From positions 1 to 26,004 of the forward strand of contig JAGFNK010000681.1 in assembly GCA_025769875.1 (NCBI GenBank): a DNA stretch of 26,004 nucleotides, read 5' to 3'. Shown here in pieces: positions 1 to 9,309 of the stretch (positions are counted from its first letter, which is position 1; each line of letters begins with the position of its first letter). A program made the translations under genes and the position numbers. This DNA comes from Russula earlei (lineage: Eukaryota; Basidiomycota; Agaricomycetes; Russulales; Russulaceae). A model generated the notes under the pieces. It was not told the origin of the DNA, did not search any database, and saw nothing but the letters and a program-made list of their open reading frames with translations.

Positions 1-334
1 CTTACTCATCCATCAATTGTGCTTGATAACAAGGTTATGACTTGTTCCCTATTTAGCAGTTCCCTTGTAGTACAAGCACTCAATAAAGTAGTGGACAGTC
101 TTCAGACTGTCCATTTGGTTTGCAGCACTCTACTACCAGGGGTACTCCTTTGTGACTGCCTCATCTAGTACATCCTGGCCCTCTCTCCATGATCATCTCT
201 CACAGCCTGTACCAGTCCCTTTCTGGTATTTGCTACTTGTTTGGACCATACTCCTCACCAACTTCATCCTAGAACTTAGTGACTCATTCCAAACTCTTGC
301 CTCGCTCTTGAACTGGATTGTTCAACAGTGAGTC
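1..334 (+). repeat. LTR-like or dispersed repeat, copy A
   Basis: Non-coding stretch before the small TE ORF. It contains AATAAA (about 82-87) followed by a short hairpin (9-bp arms, 93-112), an arrangement reminiscent of the R region of an LTR. Its last 150 bp, ending in TTGTTCAACAGTGAGTC, recur in copy B (about 9113-9267) and, more diverged, at about 7463-7627. An LTR end is the likeliest reading, but no partner LTR, primer-binding site or target duplication could be shown. Confidence 0.4.
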
Positions 335-372
335 AACATGAACCACTTCAGGGTACTGCTCCTTTTGGCACA

Positions 373-786
373 ATGGGGGGCCATGGCATTACAATTCCAA
401 TTGTCCTTCATCTGGAGTGGGGCCAGTACCAACAAATCCTCAGTGTGCAACCAGCAGGCAATCAGGTGGCACCACCACCACTGCCACCAGCCATCAAGAT
501 ATCTGTTGAGATTGAACAATGGTTTCAAGAATTCATGGACAACTCATTGCGCAATACAAAAGGCTTCAAGTTTTTGGAATTTGGTAGAGCACTCAAATCA
601 CAAGGCTTCACCCAAATCATGCAGTTATCCCAGAATTTCATCACCATCCAGGACTTGCAAGGAGTGTTGAAAATTGACATGGGAACAGCCATATTTATCA
701 TGGATTATGCACAGGAGGACATTCAACAATTCAAAGAAAGAGGCTGGTGGGGTAGAAAGAACTTGATTTATCTTGCCAAATTCTAA
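373..786 (+). CDS. Small TE-associated protein, SAM-like helical domain (copy A)
   Basis: An ORF of about 137 codons from the first ATG of the frame (373). The frame is open further upstream (328) without an ATG, so it may be the tail of a longer protein. After a proline-rich stretch (PPPLPP) comes a helical segment with the pattern FLEFGRALKSQGF, then ITIQDLQGVL and a final helix MDYAQEDI. I recall similar short helical ORFs near transposons in mushroom genomes and suspect a SAM-like fold, but this is not established. It differs from copy B by a few substitutions, for example M versus K and R versus H near the middle. No catalytic motif is visible. A gag-like or TE accessory role is an inference from the LTR-like sequence just upstream. 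Confidence 0.4.
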   Translation: MGGHGITIPIVLHLEWGQYQQILSVQPAGNQVAPPPLPPAIKISVEIEQWFQEFMDNSLRNTKGFKFLEFGRALKSQGFTQIMQLSQNFITIQDLQGVLKIDMGTAIFIMDYAQEDIQQFKERGWWGRKNLIYLAKF

Positions 787-1108
787 GCAAAAAATCCTAA
801 AAGATAGCATGTTCAAACCAGAATGAAAACTAGATTCTAAATTTAGTGTACCAAGAATGAACAATTGAAATGTTGGAGATGTCAAAATTAGTATGTGGTA
901 GCCATGCACTGCAGCTAATGGTAAAGTACCAACCTATTTCTTTTCGGAATTTTCCGGCGCGTCACGTTATCTGAAAACGACAAATAAAAGTAGATCTAGA
1001 AAAAATAAAAATAATCATAGCGGGGAACAATTCACATACATAATAGATACTGGGGACTGGGTATCAACATTCTATGTGCCTACACCACTACCAACAAGTG
1101 CCACGAGT
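787..1108. other. Non-coding linker containing the Harbinger empty site (copy A)
   Basis: AT-rich sequence between the small TE ORF and the 3' end of the kinase gene. It holds TAA at 1041-1043, which in copy B is split by the Harbinger element and duplicated on both sides. No other feature is seen. Confidence 0.8.
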
Positions 1109-3832
1109 TCAACAAACTCTAACCACGGGTTGCGATGCCTGTGGTTCGTAACGTCCTCCGAACTCCCTCCCCCCCTCGTTCCGGTCAAATTCTGTCAGTC
1201 TCTGCTTCTTCGCCTGCAGGGGCATTGCGTTTTCTCCATCGACCTTCACTGTGCCTTGGCGATGCCGCAGGGCCTTTATCTCACCAGCTATGTTGACGAC
1301 GTTCGAGGGCGGGGGTGCGAACCATATGGGCCATTCAAGTAACGACGGCCGCTTGTCTGCATCATGTGCCTCCAGCCTCCTCGCGATTGCCTTCCATTGA
1401 TTGTCTTCTTTCCCGACTGCGTCAAGAAGATGCAATATAACATGCCCGCAAGACCATCGGTCGGCCTTGATCGGACTGTACCACGACTTGCCGATCTCCG
1501 GTGCCATCCAATGCTTCGTCCCGCATTGGTCATCAACTTCCTCGTTCTCATCCTTCACTTGCATAGCGATATCGAAATCGATGATTTTCAAGTCAAAGTC
1601 TCGGTCGACAAGAAGGTTGTGAGGCTTGATGTCCCTGTGAGCGATGTAGTGTCTGTGAAGATACGCTAGGCCCTCAATGAGACCCCCGCAGACTTGAGCG
1701 GACCTTGCCCATAAAGTTCGTCAGGGCAGATCGTGACATAATCCGCGAGAGAAGCTCATTCTAGGTAGAATGAGCCACATCCTCGACGAGATATGGACAC
1801 GAATCGAGTAGCGAGACAATGTGTCTCGACTTGGGCATGGATGGAATCAAGAAGGTTGAAGATCGCGATCTCTTTCGAATTCCTCGCGAACTTTTTTCGC
1901 GATGAGAACATTTTCGGGTTCGACGGTCGATACACCTTGAGGATGTGCGACGGCATCTGGGGGCCAAGCGTCAGCGCGTAAAATGAGTAGAAAAGGTTTA
2001 CCACACCTTGACAAGCGGCTCAAATACGTTACCGCGGTTATCCACCACGACTTCAGGTTCCACCTCATACCCGTGGGCTCGGAACTCCATGTGGTCCGCT
2101 GCATCTGCGCTTCCCGCACCCGCGCCCCTACCTCCACCGGTACCTGCACCGTCATCTGTCTTATCAGTATTCTTCTTGGTGCCCTTGCCGAACATCGACT
2201 CCAAAGGAAATTTCTTGCTATATTTCAAAATCTTCTCCTTGAGCCTGTCAACATTTGATTCCGTGTCTTTGCCTTCGTTTGCCCCTTCTAGCATGTAATT
2301 AAGGTTGTACAACTGGCGTGCAAACTCGATGCGGCCATCCGAGGTCCCAAACGAAAATACCTTTTGGTTGTAATAAACCTACGATCATTCAGCCAACGAG
2401 CTTACTCGAAACCCAGGGGACGACATACGAATGGCGAATTCGGATCATCCGGATCCTGAAAAATCGTATAACGACTTGCTACTCCTTTGCTCGTGATATA
2501 GACAGCAACGAGCACGAAATCCCGCCCCTTGAATGATTCCAAGAATTTGTTTGCAAAACGGACCACGGCGGCCCCTGCCAAAAGCATCCGGATAAGGTCC
2601 ACAGGCTTTCGGTTGGGATCGTCATATACCCTTGACGTCGAATCGACTTCTACTAGCAGTCGAGGAAGACGTGACTTCGATAAGCGGAAATCGCTACGAG
2701 GTTTGTATTTGCGGAATTGTGTTGGTCCGGTTTCGTTTTCATGTTTGACGATAAGATCGAAAGGCCATGGCTCGTGGCCTCTACGGAAGATGCTAACTCG
2801 TGATACATGGACCAAGTGAGAACTTACAGATGAGCCGTGATCGTTCTTTGCCCTTGAACATAGTAGTACAACTTTCCGAAAAAGATCACCTGGGCCACAC
2901 GTTCCTTGAAAGCATCGTTGCGATTCTGTTGCCGTTGCTGATGGCTTGGCCATTTATCGGACATAATATACACCACATGTGACATCTCGTCTCCCTGGGC
3001 TTGACGAGGCACCTCCCGCTCACCCAGAGATCGGAAGTCGGAGATGGATTCCTCGGGTGGCCCATCGTCGATGTCCATGGCCTCGTTGCTTCTATCATAT
3101 GCAGCAGCCAAAGATTGACCGGAGATACATTCGCACGCGGAATACAACTACATTACACAGTCAAAATCGGAAAGCAGACGGACAAGTCAAGGAAACATCG
3201 CACATCAGGGGTCACAGTCGGCTTGCTGTCCAGCTTTTTTTCAAACTCTGTAACAAATTGTGGTACCGCTGTCGCTTCCACAATATGATTGCCGTGGATA
3301 TCGGCCTCCTCGAAGTCTCCCCAATTGGACACATTGATGAAGATGTCTTTGTACTCTTTGACCAGTTCCGAGTTGAGCGCCTGGCTGACTTCAGCCACAT
3401 CTGTAAAAACGACATGGTCACCGCACAAGAATGTCATGAGTTGCCACGTCGCAATTGGGATGAAATTGGGAAGCGAGGATTAAGCATAATGTCATCAGCA
3501 ACGCTCGTCGGGGACTCACTCTCTCTGATCTTTGGATCCTCCACGACGATGCTGATCTTCAGCTCTGGAGGACCCGTCGGGAATAGTGTGGAGAGCAAGC
3601 GAGTCGCTTTCAGCGACAGTTGATCCCTCGCAGCTTGTTTAGCAGCTTCCTCAAGGTCCTCGTCATCAGGTAAGTCGACTTGGTAGAGGACAAGCCGGCG
3701 GGCGTCAATATCTTTGAAGTCGTTGGGATTCTTTTGCCAAATTGCGTCTTTTAGTTGGCCAACGGTCTCCGACCCTTCAATCTCGACTGGGAAAGGGATG
3801 CCTAGTCCGATCGGATATACAAAAAGGAGCAT
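1109..3832 (-). pseudogene. CRN-type header plus protein kinase gene, copy A, broken in the kinase exon
   Basis: Paralogue of the gene at 13439-16145, read right to left. By alignment with copy B the exons are 3832-3520, 3400-3204, 3147-2828, 2792-2429, 2378-2007, and a last exon from 1956 down to about 1109. Exons 1-5 are open with matching splice phases. The header lacks one codon relative to copy B (MLLFVYP versus MLKLFVYP). In the last exon, seven single-base indels lie between about 1911 and 1700 (one lost base, then six gained). The frame is lost about 15 codons into the exon, and the N-lobe and catalytic loop are scrambled. Downstream the frame recovers, and the DFD and APE motifs are readable near 1590-1510. 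A 5-bp insertion near 1141 also changes the C-terminus. Either a true pseudogene or a local consensus error; the sequence alone cannot decide. Confidence 0.8.
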
Positions 3833-3966
3833 TGAGGGTGAGAGTAGACGGGGACGGGGATGAGTGGGAGTGAGAACAAACAATTTGGCATGTGTTACAT
3901 GTCCGTTACTTTCGTGACATTTGCATTTGTGGCGATCATCCACACTGACAGTACATGCACGATAGT

Positions 3967-4252
3967 GTGGGTCACTGGGAACTCGGCGTTCACTACCATC
4001 TTGGTGATTTCATTTTCCCCTGTATTCACTTGAACAACACCATTCAAAACTTTGTAGTTATATTATTGAGTGCCATTAATGTCAGTCTAGCAAATAAAAA
4101 TGGCAGTCCATCAAGTGGTTCTTGAGTAATATTTCAGCAGGGGTCATGCCTGGATCATGCCTGTATCATGCCTGCTGTCATGGTGGAGAGTGGAGTTTGA
4201 TTCCAGCTGGGGTGATCCAACCATACACTGACTTGGAGGGCCTACTCTCTTA
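3967..4252 (+). other. 5' flank of pogo-like element with 11-bp direct repeats
   Basis: No gene is seen. Three copies of TCATGCCTG sit at 4144, 4155 and 4166, an exact 11-bp period, about 80-110 bp before the pogo-like transposase frame. Regularly spaced subterminal repeats of this sort often bind the transposase; that role is an inference. A convincing terminal inverted repeat for the pogo element was not found. Confidence 0.4.
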
Positions 4253-5803
4253 ATGCCATGTTACAGGTGGTCCAGTTGGCCAGCACAAGACCATACATAT
4301 GAGAAGCAGCTACAGGCAGCCTTGAGTGACCACAAGAATGGAATCTTGCTTTCCAAGGTTTCCTGCCAGATGCTACAAGACAGTGCTTCTGGGAAGCATC
4401 AGTTGCATCAGGAAGCCCACCAGGATAGCCAGCTTCTCAAGCTGGCCCAGGGAAAGGCACTTCTTGATTGGTGTGACCAGCATTCTGCAAAGGTGATGCC
4501 TCTGGATCAAAAGGCATTCACGACGGGCAGGAAGGGATAAGTCGACTCCGCTTATAGTCAACTCAGTGGATAATAAAAGTAAAATATTTCAAGTGCTGAG
4601 TAGGCTCTGTTTGCGGCCACAAATTATATTACATAAGTAATGACCTTAGTTGAGCACGAAAAATGTGACAAAAAAGGTTAAATATGGAGAGTCTACTCAT
4701 TCCGGCACAACTTTTAGCCAGGCTAGGGTAAAAGTTGTGCCGGAATGAGTAGACTCTCCATATTTAACCTTTTTTGTCACATTTTTCGTGCTCAACTAAG
4801 GTCATTACTTATGTAATATAATTTGTGGCCGCAACAGAGCCTACTCAGCACTTGAAATATTTTACTTTTATTATCCACTGAGTTGACTATAAGCGGAGTC
4901 AACTTATCCCTTCCTGCACGTCGTGATTGCACGATCATGCCTTGGACCTATCTAGCCAGTACCCTGGAATAAACTGGCACCATTGGTTCATCAAATACAA
5001 TTCCCATCTGACATTCTCAAAAGCGAGTGGGTTGGATCCAAAGCATGCACAAAACTTCAATAAGACAGTAGTCCATGACTACTTTGCAAAACTACAGGCA
5101 CTGATGGACACATATCATGGGATACCACCACACCATCAATGGAACATGGATGAGAAGGGAATCCAGAAGGGAGGTGGCCATAAAAATAATGGAAAGAAAT
5201 TTCTATCCATGAAAGAGCAAAAGCAGCTATACCACAATAAAAGTGACAGTTTGGAGCTTGTCTCTATCATTGAATGCATTTTGGCAGCAGGATCCCTTAT
5301 GCCATCAGGATTTGTTCTCTCAGATGGCCCACTGCCTGACTGCCAGGATTTGGAAGGCATTGGAAGGTGCAATTCAATCCAGTGGTATGCCAGCATGAAA
5401 TCAATAATCTTGTCTTCACAGTGTTGCAACATCCCCTTCTGGGTGGACAGACCATGAAATATGCAAGTGATGGTTCCAATCTGTGTTTATTCCATTTGCT
5501 AATACACACCACATTAACAACAAACCAATTGTACTGACACTCAATGGGCACAACTTGCATGAGACCCTAACCATGCAGCAACTTGCATATGACAATAACA
5601 TTATCCTTTTCTGCCTCCCTTCAAAAACAACACACAAGCTTCAGCCGCTTGATGTGTTGGTTTTTGCACCTGTCCAACACACATGGTCTTCACATTGTGA
5701 CCACCACCTTTCCAAAGGCATCAAGTGTTGAACTGGAACCCGAATGGATCAAAGAAGGCAAAGACCTTCATACAAGGTTCTAGATCCACTCATAGATATT
5801 ATG
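4253..5803 (+). pseudogene. pogo/Fot1-like DDE transposase, degraded and interrupted
   Basis: Fragments of a pogo/Tigger-family transposase (CENP-B-type HTH followed by DDE_1). The N-terminal part (4253-4518) has the HTH signature EAHQDSQLLKLAQGKALLDW. The frame is then split by a foldback MITE (4519-4925) and resumes in phase at 4929. The catalytic part shows SGLDPKHAQNF, the first acidic motif NMDEKG, and IIECILAAGSLMPSGFVLSDG. An apparent frameshift near 5367 is explained by a 55-nt intron (5367-5421) joining to ATSPSGWTDHE. Lesions: an in-frame TGA at 5468-5470, and the second catalytic aspartate, normally in an (L/Y)DGH(N/S)SHE context, reads NGHNLHE (AAT at 5543-5545). The frame degenerates after about 5730 and the C-terminus is missing, probably cut by the LTR-like sequence from 5804. 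It cannot make active transposase. Confidence 0.85.
4519..4925. mobile_element. Foldback MITE (407 bp) inserted in the pogo transposase
   Basis: Almost the entire element is one inverted repeat: left arm 4519-4716, 12-nt loop 4717-4728, right arm 4729-4925. The arms differ by only a few bases and one 1-nt indel. The outermost bases are CACGACGGGCAGGAAGGG and its near-complement at the right end. It is flanked by ATT at 4516-4518 and ATT at 4926-4928. Removing the element plus one ATT rejoins the host transposase frame exactly (DQKA then LHDHALDL), which fixes the boundaries and the 3-bp target duplication. CAC-ended inverted repeats with a 3-bp duplication suggest a CMC/CACTA-type family, but no transposase is encoded. 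An inner pair starting AGT(C/T)GACTCCGC, flanked by TA, resembles pogo ends, so a nested origin is possible. Confidence 0.9.
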
Positions 5804-6073
5804 TGTTAGATAGAACTTGCACATATGGGACTAGGGTTACACATACTACACTATCTATCACAAGATGCAGCCTTATGCTGTGTCTAAAACATTTCCACAT
5901 CACGTGTCACTGTGTGCACAATATAGTGGACACCTGTAGTCACCTCTTTTGGTCTTAGGAACAGCCATGGGTCATAGAGGTATAAATACCATACATGTAG
6001 ACAAGTATATATATTGCTCTACACCCCAATATCACTTGAGCACTTAGCACAACCTCTATGTTACAGCATCACA
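5804..6073 (+). repeat. Candidate LTR (about 270 bp)
   Basis: Starts TGTTAGATAG, ends GCATCACA, and contains TATAAATA near 5981, so it has the TG...CA ends and promoter-like box expected of a fungal LTR. It truncates the pogo-like pseudogene. The following sequence (6074-6360) has no recognisable gag or pol domain. No second copy of this LTR is in the window, and no target duplication could be checked. Boundaries are tentative. Confidence 0.35.
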
Positions 6074-6956
6074 GCCGTAAGAGCGTTAGCTCAAGGTCCA
6101 GTGGAGCCAAGTCCCTGTGACTTGGTTCAAGGGTTCAATGGGGCCGGCTCAAAGAGACCGGATCAAGGGTTTAGCATCTCAAGGCTGAATCAGACAATGA
6201 CTCAGTCCGCAGACAGAGTTGATCTCCTGGTTTCACAGGAGAGGAGGACAATGATAGAGCAAGAGAGGAATAAGAGGAACATGAGAGTTCCTCCTAGTGT
6301 GTTGATGTCAAGCAAGGTAAGAGCCAGCACAAACAAGTTGTGATTTGAGAGAGGATACAGGGCAAAGGGGATGCAACAGGAAATGGGACAAAGCTAAGCT
6401 TGGGGCATTCCCCAGCTTTTACAGGCGCTTAAATACTGTATGTAGTGAGGCTGTACAGTACTATATGCGGAACAATAGATAAAAGAGTGAGCCAATAGCA
6501 AAAGAGACTCAACAATAGATAACATAATAGATGAAACACAAAGGGTGAAACAATAAAGGCCATCAGCATCAAGGGATGAAACTGTAACCAAGGGGATGGG
6601 AGTGAAAGTAAGGAACAATAAGGAGTAATTTAGGGACGAACCGAAAGAGGGGTAGATCACAACACTCTAAGGTGGGTTGCTTGGCCTGTTAGCTGTGCTC
6701 TATGCTGTGCAACATCAAGATCACCTGTTATAATGATGGTGGATGATGAAGGGGTGGCTCAGTAGGTCAGAGTGACAATGTGCTGGGGGTCAGTCAAAAG
6801 TCATGACTGTTTGGTGAGAAAAATATCAATAGACATGGGACTGTGTTAAGGCTCCAAAGTGCCTTAAATAAGATCAATGGTCGCGTCTATGAATGCGTCC
6901 TACCAATGCAGATATGCTTGAGTCAAGCAAGCAATACTCGTGGAGGGGAAGGAGTG
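6074..6956. other. Gene-free degenerate element interior
   Basis: No supported gene. An open frame at 6014-6343 runs through the LTR-like boundary and encodes a charged segment (RTMIEQERNKRNMRV) with no family I recognise. The first 50 bases include an A-box-like TAGCTCAAGG and a perfect 7-bp hairpin (6107-6125, loop CCTGT) followed by GGTTCAAGG. This is loosely tRNA-like, but it has no acceptor stem or proper T arm. From 6360 to 6660 the sequence is A-rich and repetitive (several AACAATAGATAA-like phrases) without coding signal. Confidence 0.5.
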
Positions 6957-7621
6957 TTAGATCCTTCTGGAGTATGGCAACAAGATGAGAGGGGCTCTGC
7001 AGACGGGGTAGGAGTCAACTGTTTGGGATTGGCAAACTAAGTTGAGCTTAGGGCTCAACTGTTACAACTGGGGGCCTTATATAGCCCTACAGGGATAAGG
7101 TTTGTGCTACTGTAGTACTGGTCGGTGCTATAGAAGCAAAACATGGCTCATAGAAGCGAGGTTGCTTCTATGTAAACAATCTCGGTGCTGGAAGCATTAA
7201 GTGCTTCCCTAGTAGCAATCTCGGTGTCATAAGTACTTTCCTAATCAAGGAAGCGACGTACGTGGCAGTACAGGATCATCTGGAACAGAAGCAATGCTAC
7301 TCATTGCTTCTTCAATACATCTTCAGATAGATACGATCAACGCGTTCCGAACGCGATATCAATGAACATAAATGATCAAGATCTGACGCACTCATGATGC
7401 AAACGGTGCAGTCCATAGTTCAGGTGTTCCGGCATCTTCCAGACCCCAAACCACTCGGTAACACCTGGCCTCTTCCCTGCATAACTTCTCCATACTACCA
7501 GTAACTGTACCTCTTTGGTATCTGGTACTGCTTTGGACTCTGCTTCTTGCTCACACCGTCCTGGACATTTATTGACTCATCTTTGAACTCCTCCCTCGCT
7601 CTTGAACTGGATTGTTCAACA
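6957..7621 (+). repeat. Candidate solo LTR with hairpin cluster
   Basis: Begins TGTTAGATCC and ends TTGTTCAACA, with a TATA-like CCTTATATAGCCC near 7077. The final 150 bp resemble the ends of the repeats at 182-334 and 9113-9267. Inside lie several perfect hairpins, listed separately. No coding potential. The flanks (AGGAG left, GTGAG right) do not form a target duplication, and GTGAGTC is shared with the other copies, so the true end may lie a few bases further on. LTR identity is a working hypothesis. Confidence 0.35.
7149..7355. repeat. Run of four perfect hairpins
   Basis: Four stem-loops in about 200 bp: 7149-7172 (9-bp arms CATAGAAGC, loop GAGGTT), 7190-7208 (7-bp arms GGAAGCA, loop TTAAG), 7287-7311 (10-bp arms AGAAGCAATG, loop CTACT), and 7341-7355 (6-bp arms CGCGTT, loop CCG). 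The first three share a GAAGC/GCTTC core. They lie downstream of the TATA-like box of the candidate LTR, so they would be in its transcript. Function unknown. Confidence 0.75.
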
Positions 7622-7624
7622 GTG

Positions 7625-8100
7625 AGTCGCCACAATCCCCTCCATGGTCTGTGCCAAAGACACGTATGTGATTATCACATTGCATGCACACAAGTGTGCA
7701 TCAGGAATTGAGGATTTGTGACTACTGGTCACATCCTTGGTGCCTCCCTCTGAGTCTGAGGCAATGTAATCACTGTCAGCAGTATTGGAACTCATATCTG
7801 AGCTGATTGCTGGAGGCAAGGATGGAACCTCCATCAGGTATGAAGATGGGAAGTGTGATGAAGAGGATGATGCCATGCTAGGTGCAAAGTCTTCTTCAGT
7901 GAAGACTGATGGATTGAGGGGCCAGATTCCAGACTTGCAGAACATGTTCTGAATGAGCTCCAGGGTGATAACTTTACAAATTTGCATGTATTCATGGATG
8001 ACATGCCACCACCATATGTGAGGGCTCGCAGCCCACCTTGCCTCACCTCCCCTTGCCCATTCATGTGTGATTGCAATTGCTGCCTCGACATACACCTCAC
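7625..8100 (-). pseudogene. pogo-like transposase, C-terminal fragment
   Basis: Minus-strand open frame (8095 to 7616) carrying the C-terminal signature of mushroom pogo-like transposases: LIQNMFCKSGIWPLNPSVF, then TEEDFAPSMASSSSSHFPSS. The pattern in the family is roughly a-F-x-K-x-G-I-x-P-L-N-P followed by FTxEDFAPS. HTH and DDE parts are absent upstream. It has the opposite orientation to the pseudogene at 4253-5803 and so comes from a separate element. It abuts the candidate LTR end at 7621. Confidence 0.75.
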
Positions 8101-8166
8101 ATCATTTTAAATAGTTGTATTATACCATGTATTCAACTGTAGAGAATGTAATTTTATCATGCTTGG

Positions 8167-8803
8167 AGTCAGCACTCCAAAATGTGAAAATTCAACAAGT
8201 GAAACCCATTATTTGATTGTATCTAGATGCAGTACATGAGGTTCTAATGTCCAAGTTTCAAGGCAATTCATTGAGAAATGGTTGAGATATGGCAATTCAA
8301 AATTTCGCATGCAGACCAGCACCCAAAAATCGAAACTTCAAGAACTGAATATTAGGCTCCCATATTTTAGTTGCACCTAGATATGGTATATAAGGTTCTA
8401 CTATCCAAGTTTCAAGACAATCTATTGAGAAATGGTTGAGATATGGCAGTTCAAAATTTCACACTCAGATCACACCCAAAAATCAAAACTTCAAGAACTA
8501 AGAATTAGACACCAACTCTTGGGCTGCATTTAGATACAGGACATGAAATCCCACTGTCAAAGTTTCAGGTAAATTGATTGAGAAACAGTTGAGATATGGC
8601 AGTTCAAAGTTTTGCACTCATGTCAGCACCTGAAAATCGACATGCCAAGAACTGAATGTTAGGCTCCCATATTTTAGCTGCACCTAGATACAGTATATAA
8701 GGTTCTACTGTCAAAGTTTCAAGGCAATCTGCTGAGAAACTGTTGAGATATAGCAGTTTTAATTTTGCACTTGAAATGACATCCAAAAATGGCAAGTGCA
8801 AGG
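8167..8803. repeat. Degenerate 154-bp tandem repeat, four units
   Basis: The landmark GTTGAGATAT recurs at 8281, 8435, 8588 and 8742, giving periods of 154, 153 and 154 bp. Other shared phrases are AAGTTTCAAGGCAAT, CCAAAAATCGAAACTTCAAG and CTCCCATATTTTAG. Two units (around 8384 and 8692) also contain a TATATAAGG-like box. Units differ by roughly 10-25 percent. Open frames in this stretch are by-products of the repeat and are not annotated as genes. Confidence 0.9.
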
Positions 8804-8883
8804 TCACATGAAAATGACAGTAAGCAGTGAACACATGGACACTAAAGGCTCTTACTCATCAATATGAGCCTCCTTACTCAGCA

Positions 8884-8917
8884 GCTTACTGAGCATGACT
8901 GAGCATGCTCAGTAAGC
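8884..8917. repeat. Perfect 14-bp hairpin at the left edge of copy B
   Basis: GCTTACTGAGCATG (8884-8897) and its exact complement CATGCTCAGTAAGC (8904-8917) enclose a 6-nt loop. It sits between the 154-bp repeats and the first base that can be matched to copy A. It could be an element terminus or a breakpoint structure; nothing further can be said. Confidence 0.7.
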
Positions 8918-8929
8918 ATACTCTGACTT

Positions 8930-9267
8930 CTTAATCATCCATCAATTGTGCTTGATAACAAGGTTATGACTTGTTCCCTATTTAGCAGTTCCCTTGTAGT
9001 AAATAAGCGCTCAATAAAGTAGTGGACAGTCTTCAGACTGTCCATTTGGTTTGCAGCACTCTACTACCAGGGGTACTCCTTTGTGACTGCCTCATCTAGT
9101 ACATCCTGGCCCTCTCTCTCCATGATCATCTCTCACAGCCTGTACCAGTCCCTTTCTGGTATTTGCTACTTGTTTGGACCATACTCCTCACCAGCTTCAT
9201 CCTAGAACTTAGTTGACTCATCTCCAAACTCTTGCCTCACTCTTGAACTGGATTGTTCAACAGTGAG
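8930..9267 (+). repeat. LTR-like or dispersed repeat, copy B
   Basis: Counterpart of 1-334, with AATAAA near 9013 and the same downstream hairpin. It ends TTGTTCAACAGTGAGTC. Differences from copy A are a handful of substitutions and 1-3 bp indels. See the copy A entry for the LTR argument and its limits. Confidence 0.4.
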
Positions 9268-9309
9268 TCACAACATGAACCACTTCAGGGTACTGCTCCT
9301 TTTGGCACA

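Larger units (their letters stand above)
1..3966. repeat. Segmental duplication, copy A (empty-site copy)
   Basis: Direct-orientation copy of the unit found again at 8930-16275. The match starts at the first base of the window, so the true left edge is unseen. It fades at about 3966, just upstream of the start of the CRN-kinase gene. Identity is uneven. About 1-545 and 3425-3966 carry several percent substitutions plus small indels. About 546-3425 is nearly identical, apart from one cluster of single-base indels (1700-1911) and a 5-bp insertion near 1141. The PIF/Harbinger element of copy B is absent here, leaving one TAA at 1041-1043. Confidence 0.95.

Noticed and set aside
6074..6150. tRNA-like sequence (A-box-like and B-box-like phrases, 7-bp hairpin at 6107-6125)
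   Set aside because: There is no acceptor stem, the hairpin has a 5-nt loop instead of a 7-nt anticodon loop, and no T arm forms. At most a tRNA-derived SINE head; not called.
5804..7621. A retrotransposon with the two LTR-like sequences (5804-6073 and 6957-7621) as its ends
   Set aside because: Apart from the first eight bases (TGTTAGAT) the two do not match, and no gag or pol domain lies between them.
8604..8834. Minus-strand open frame of 76 codons
   Set aside because: It lies wholly inside the 154-bp tandem repeat and shows no codon or domain signal.
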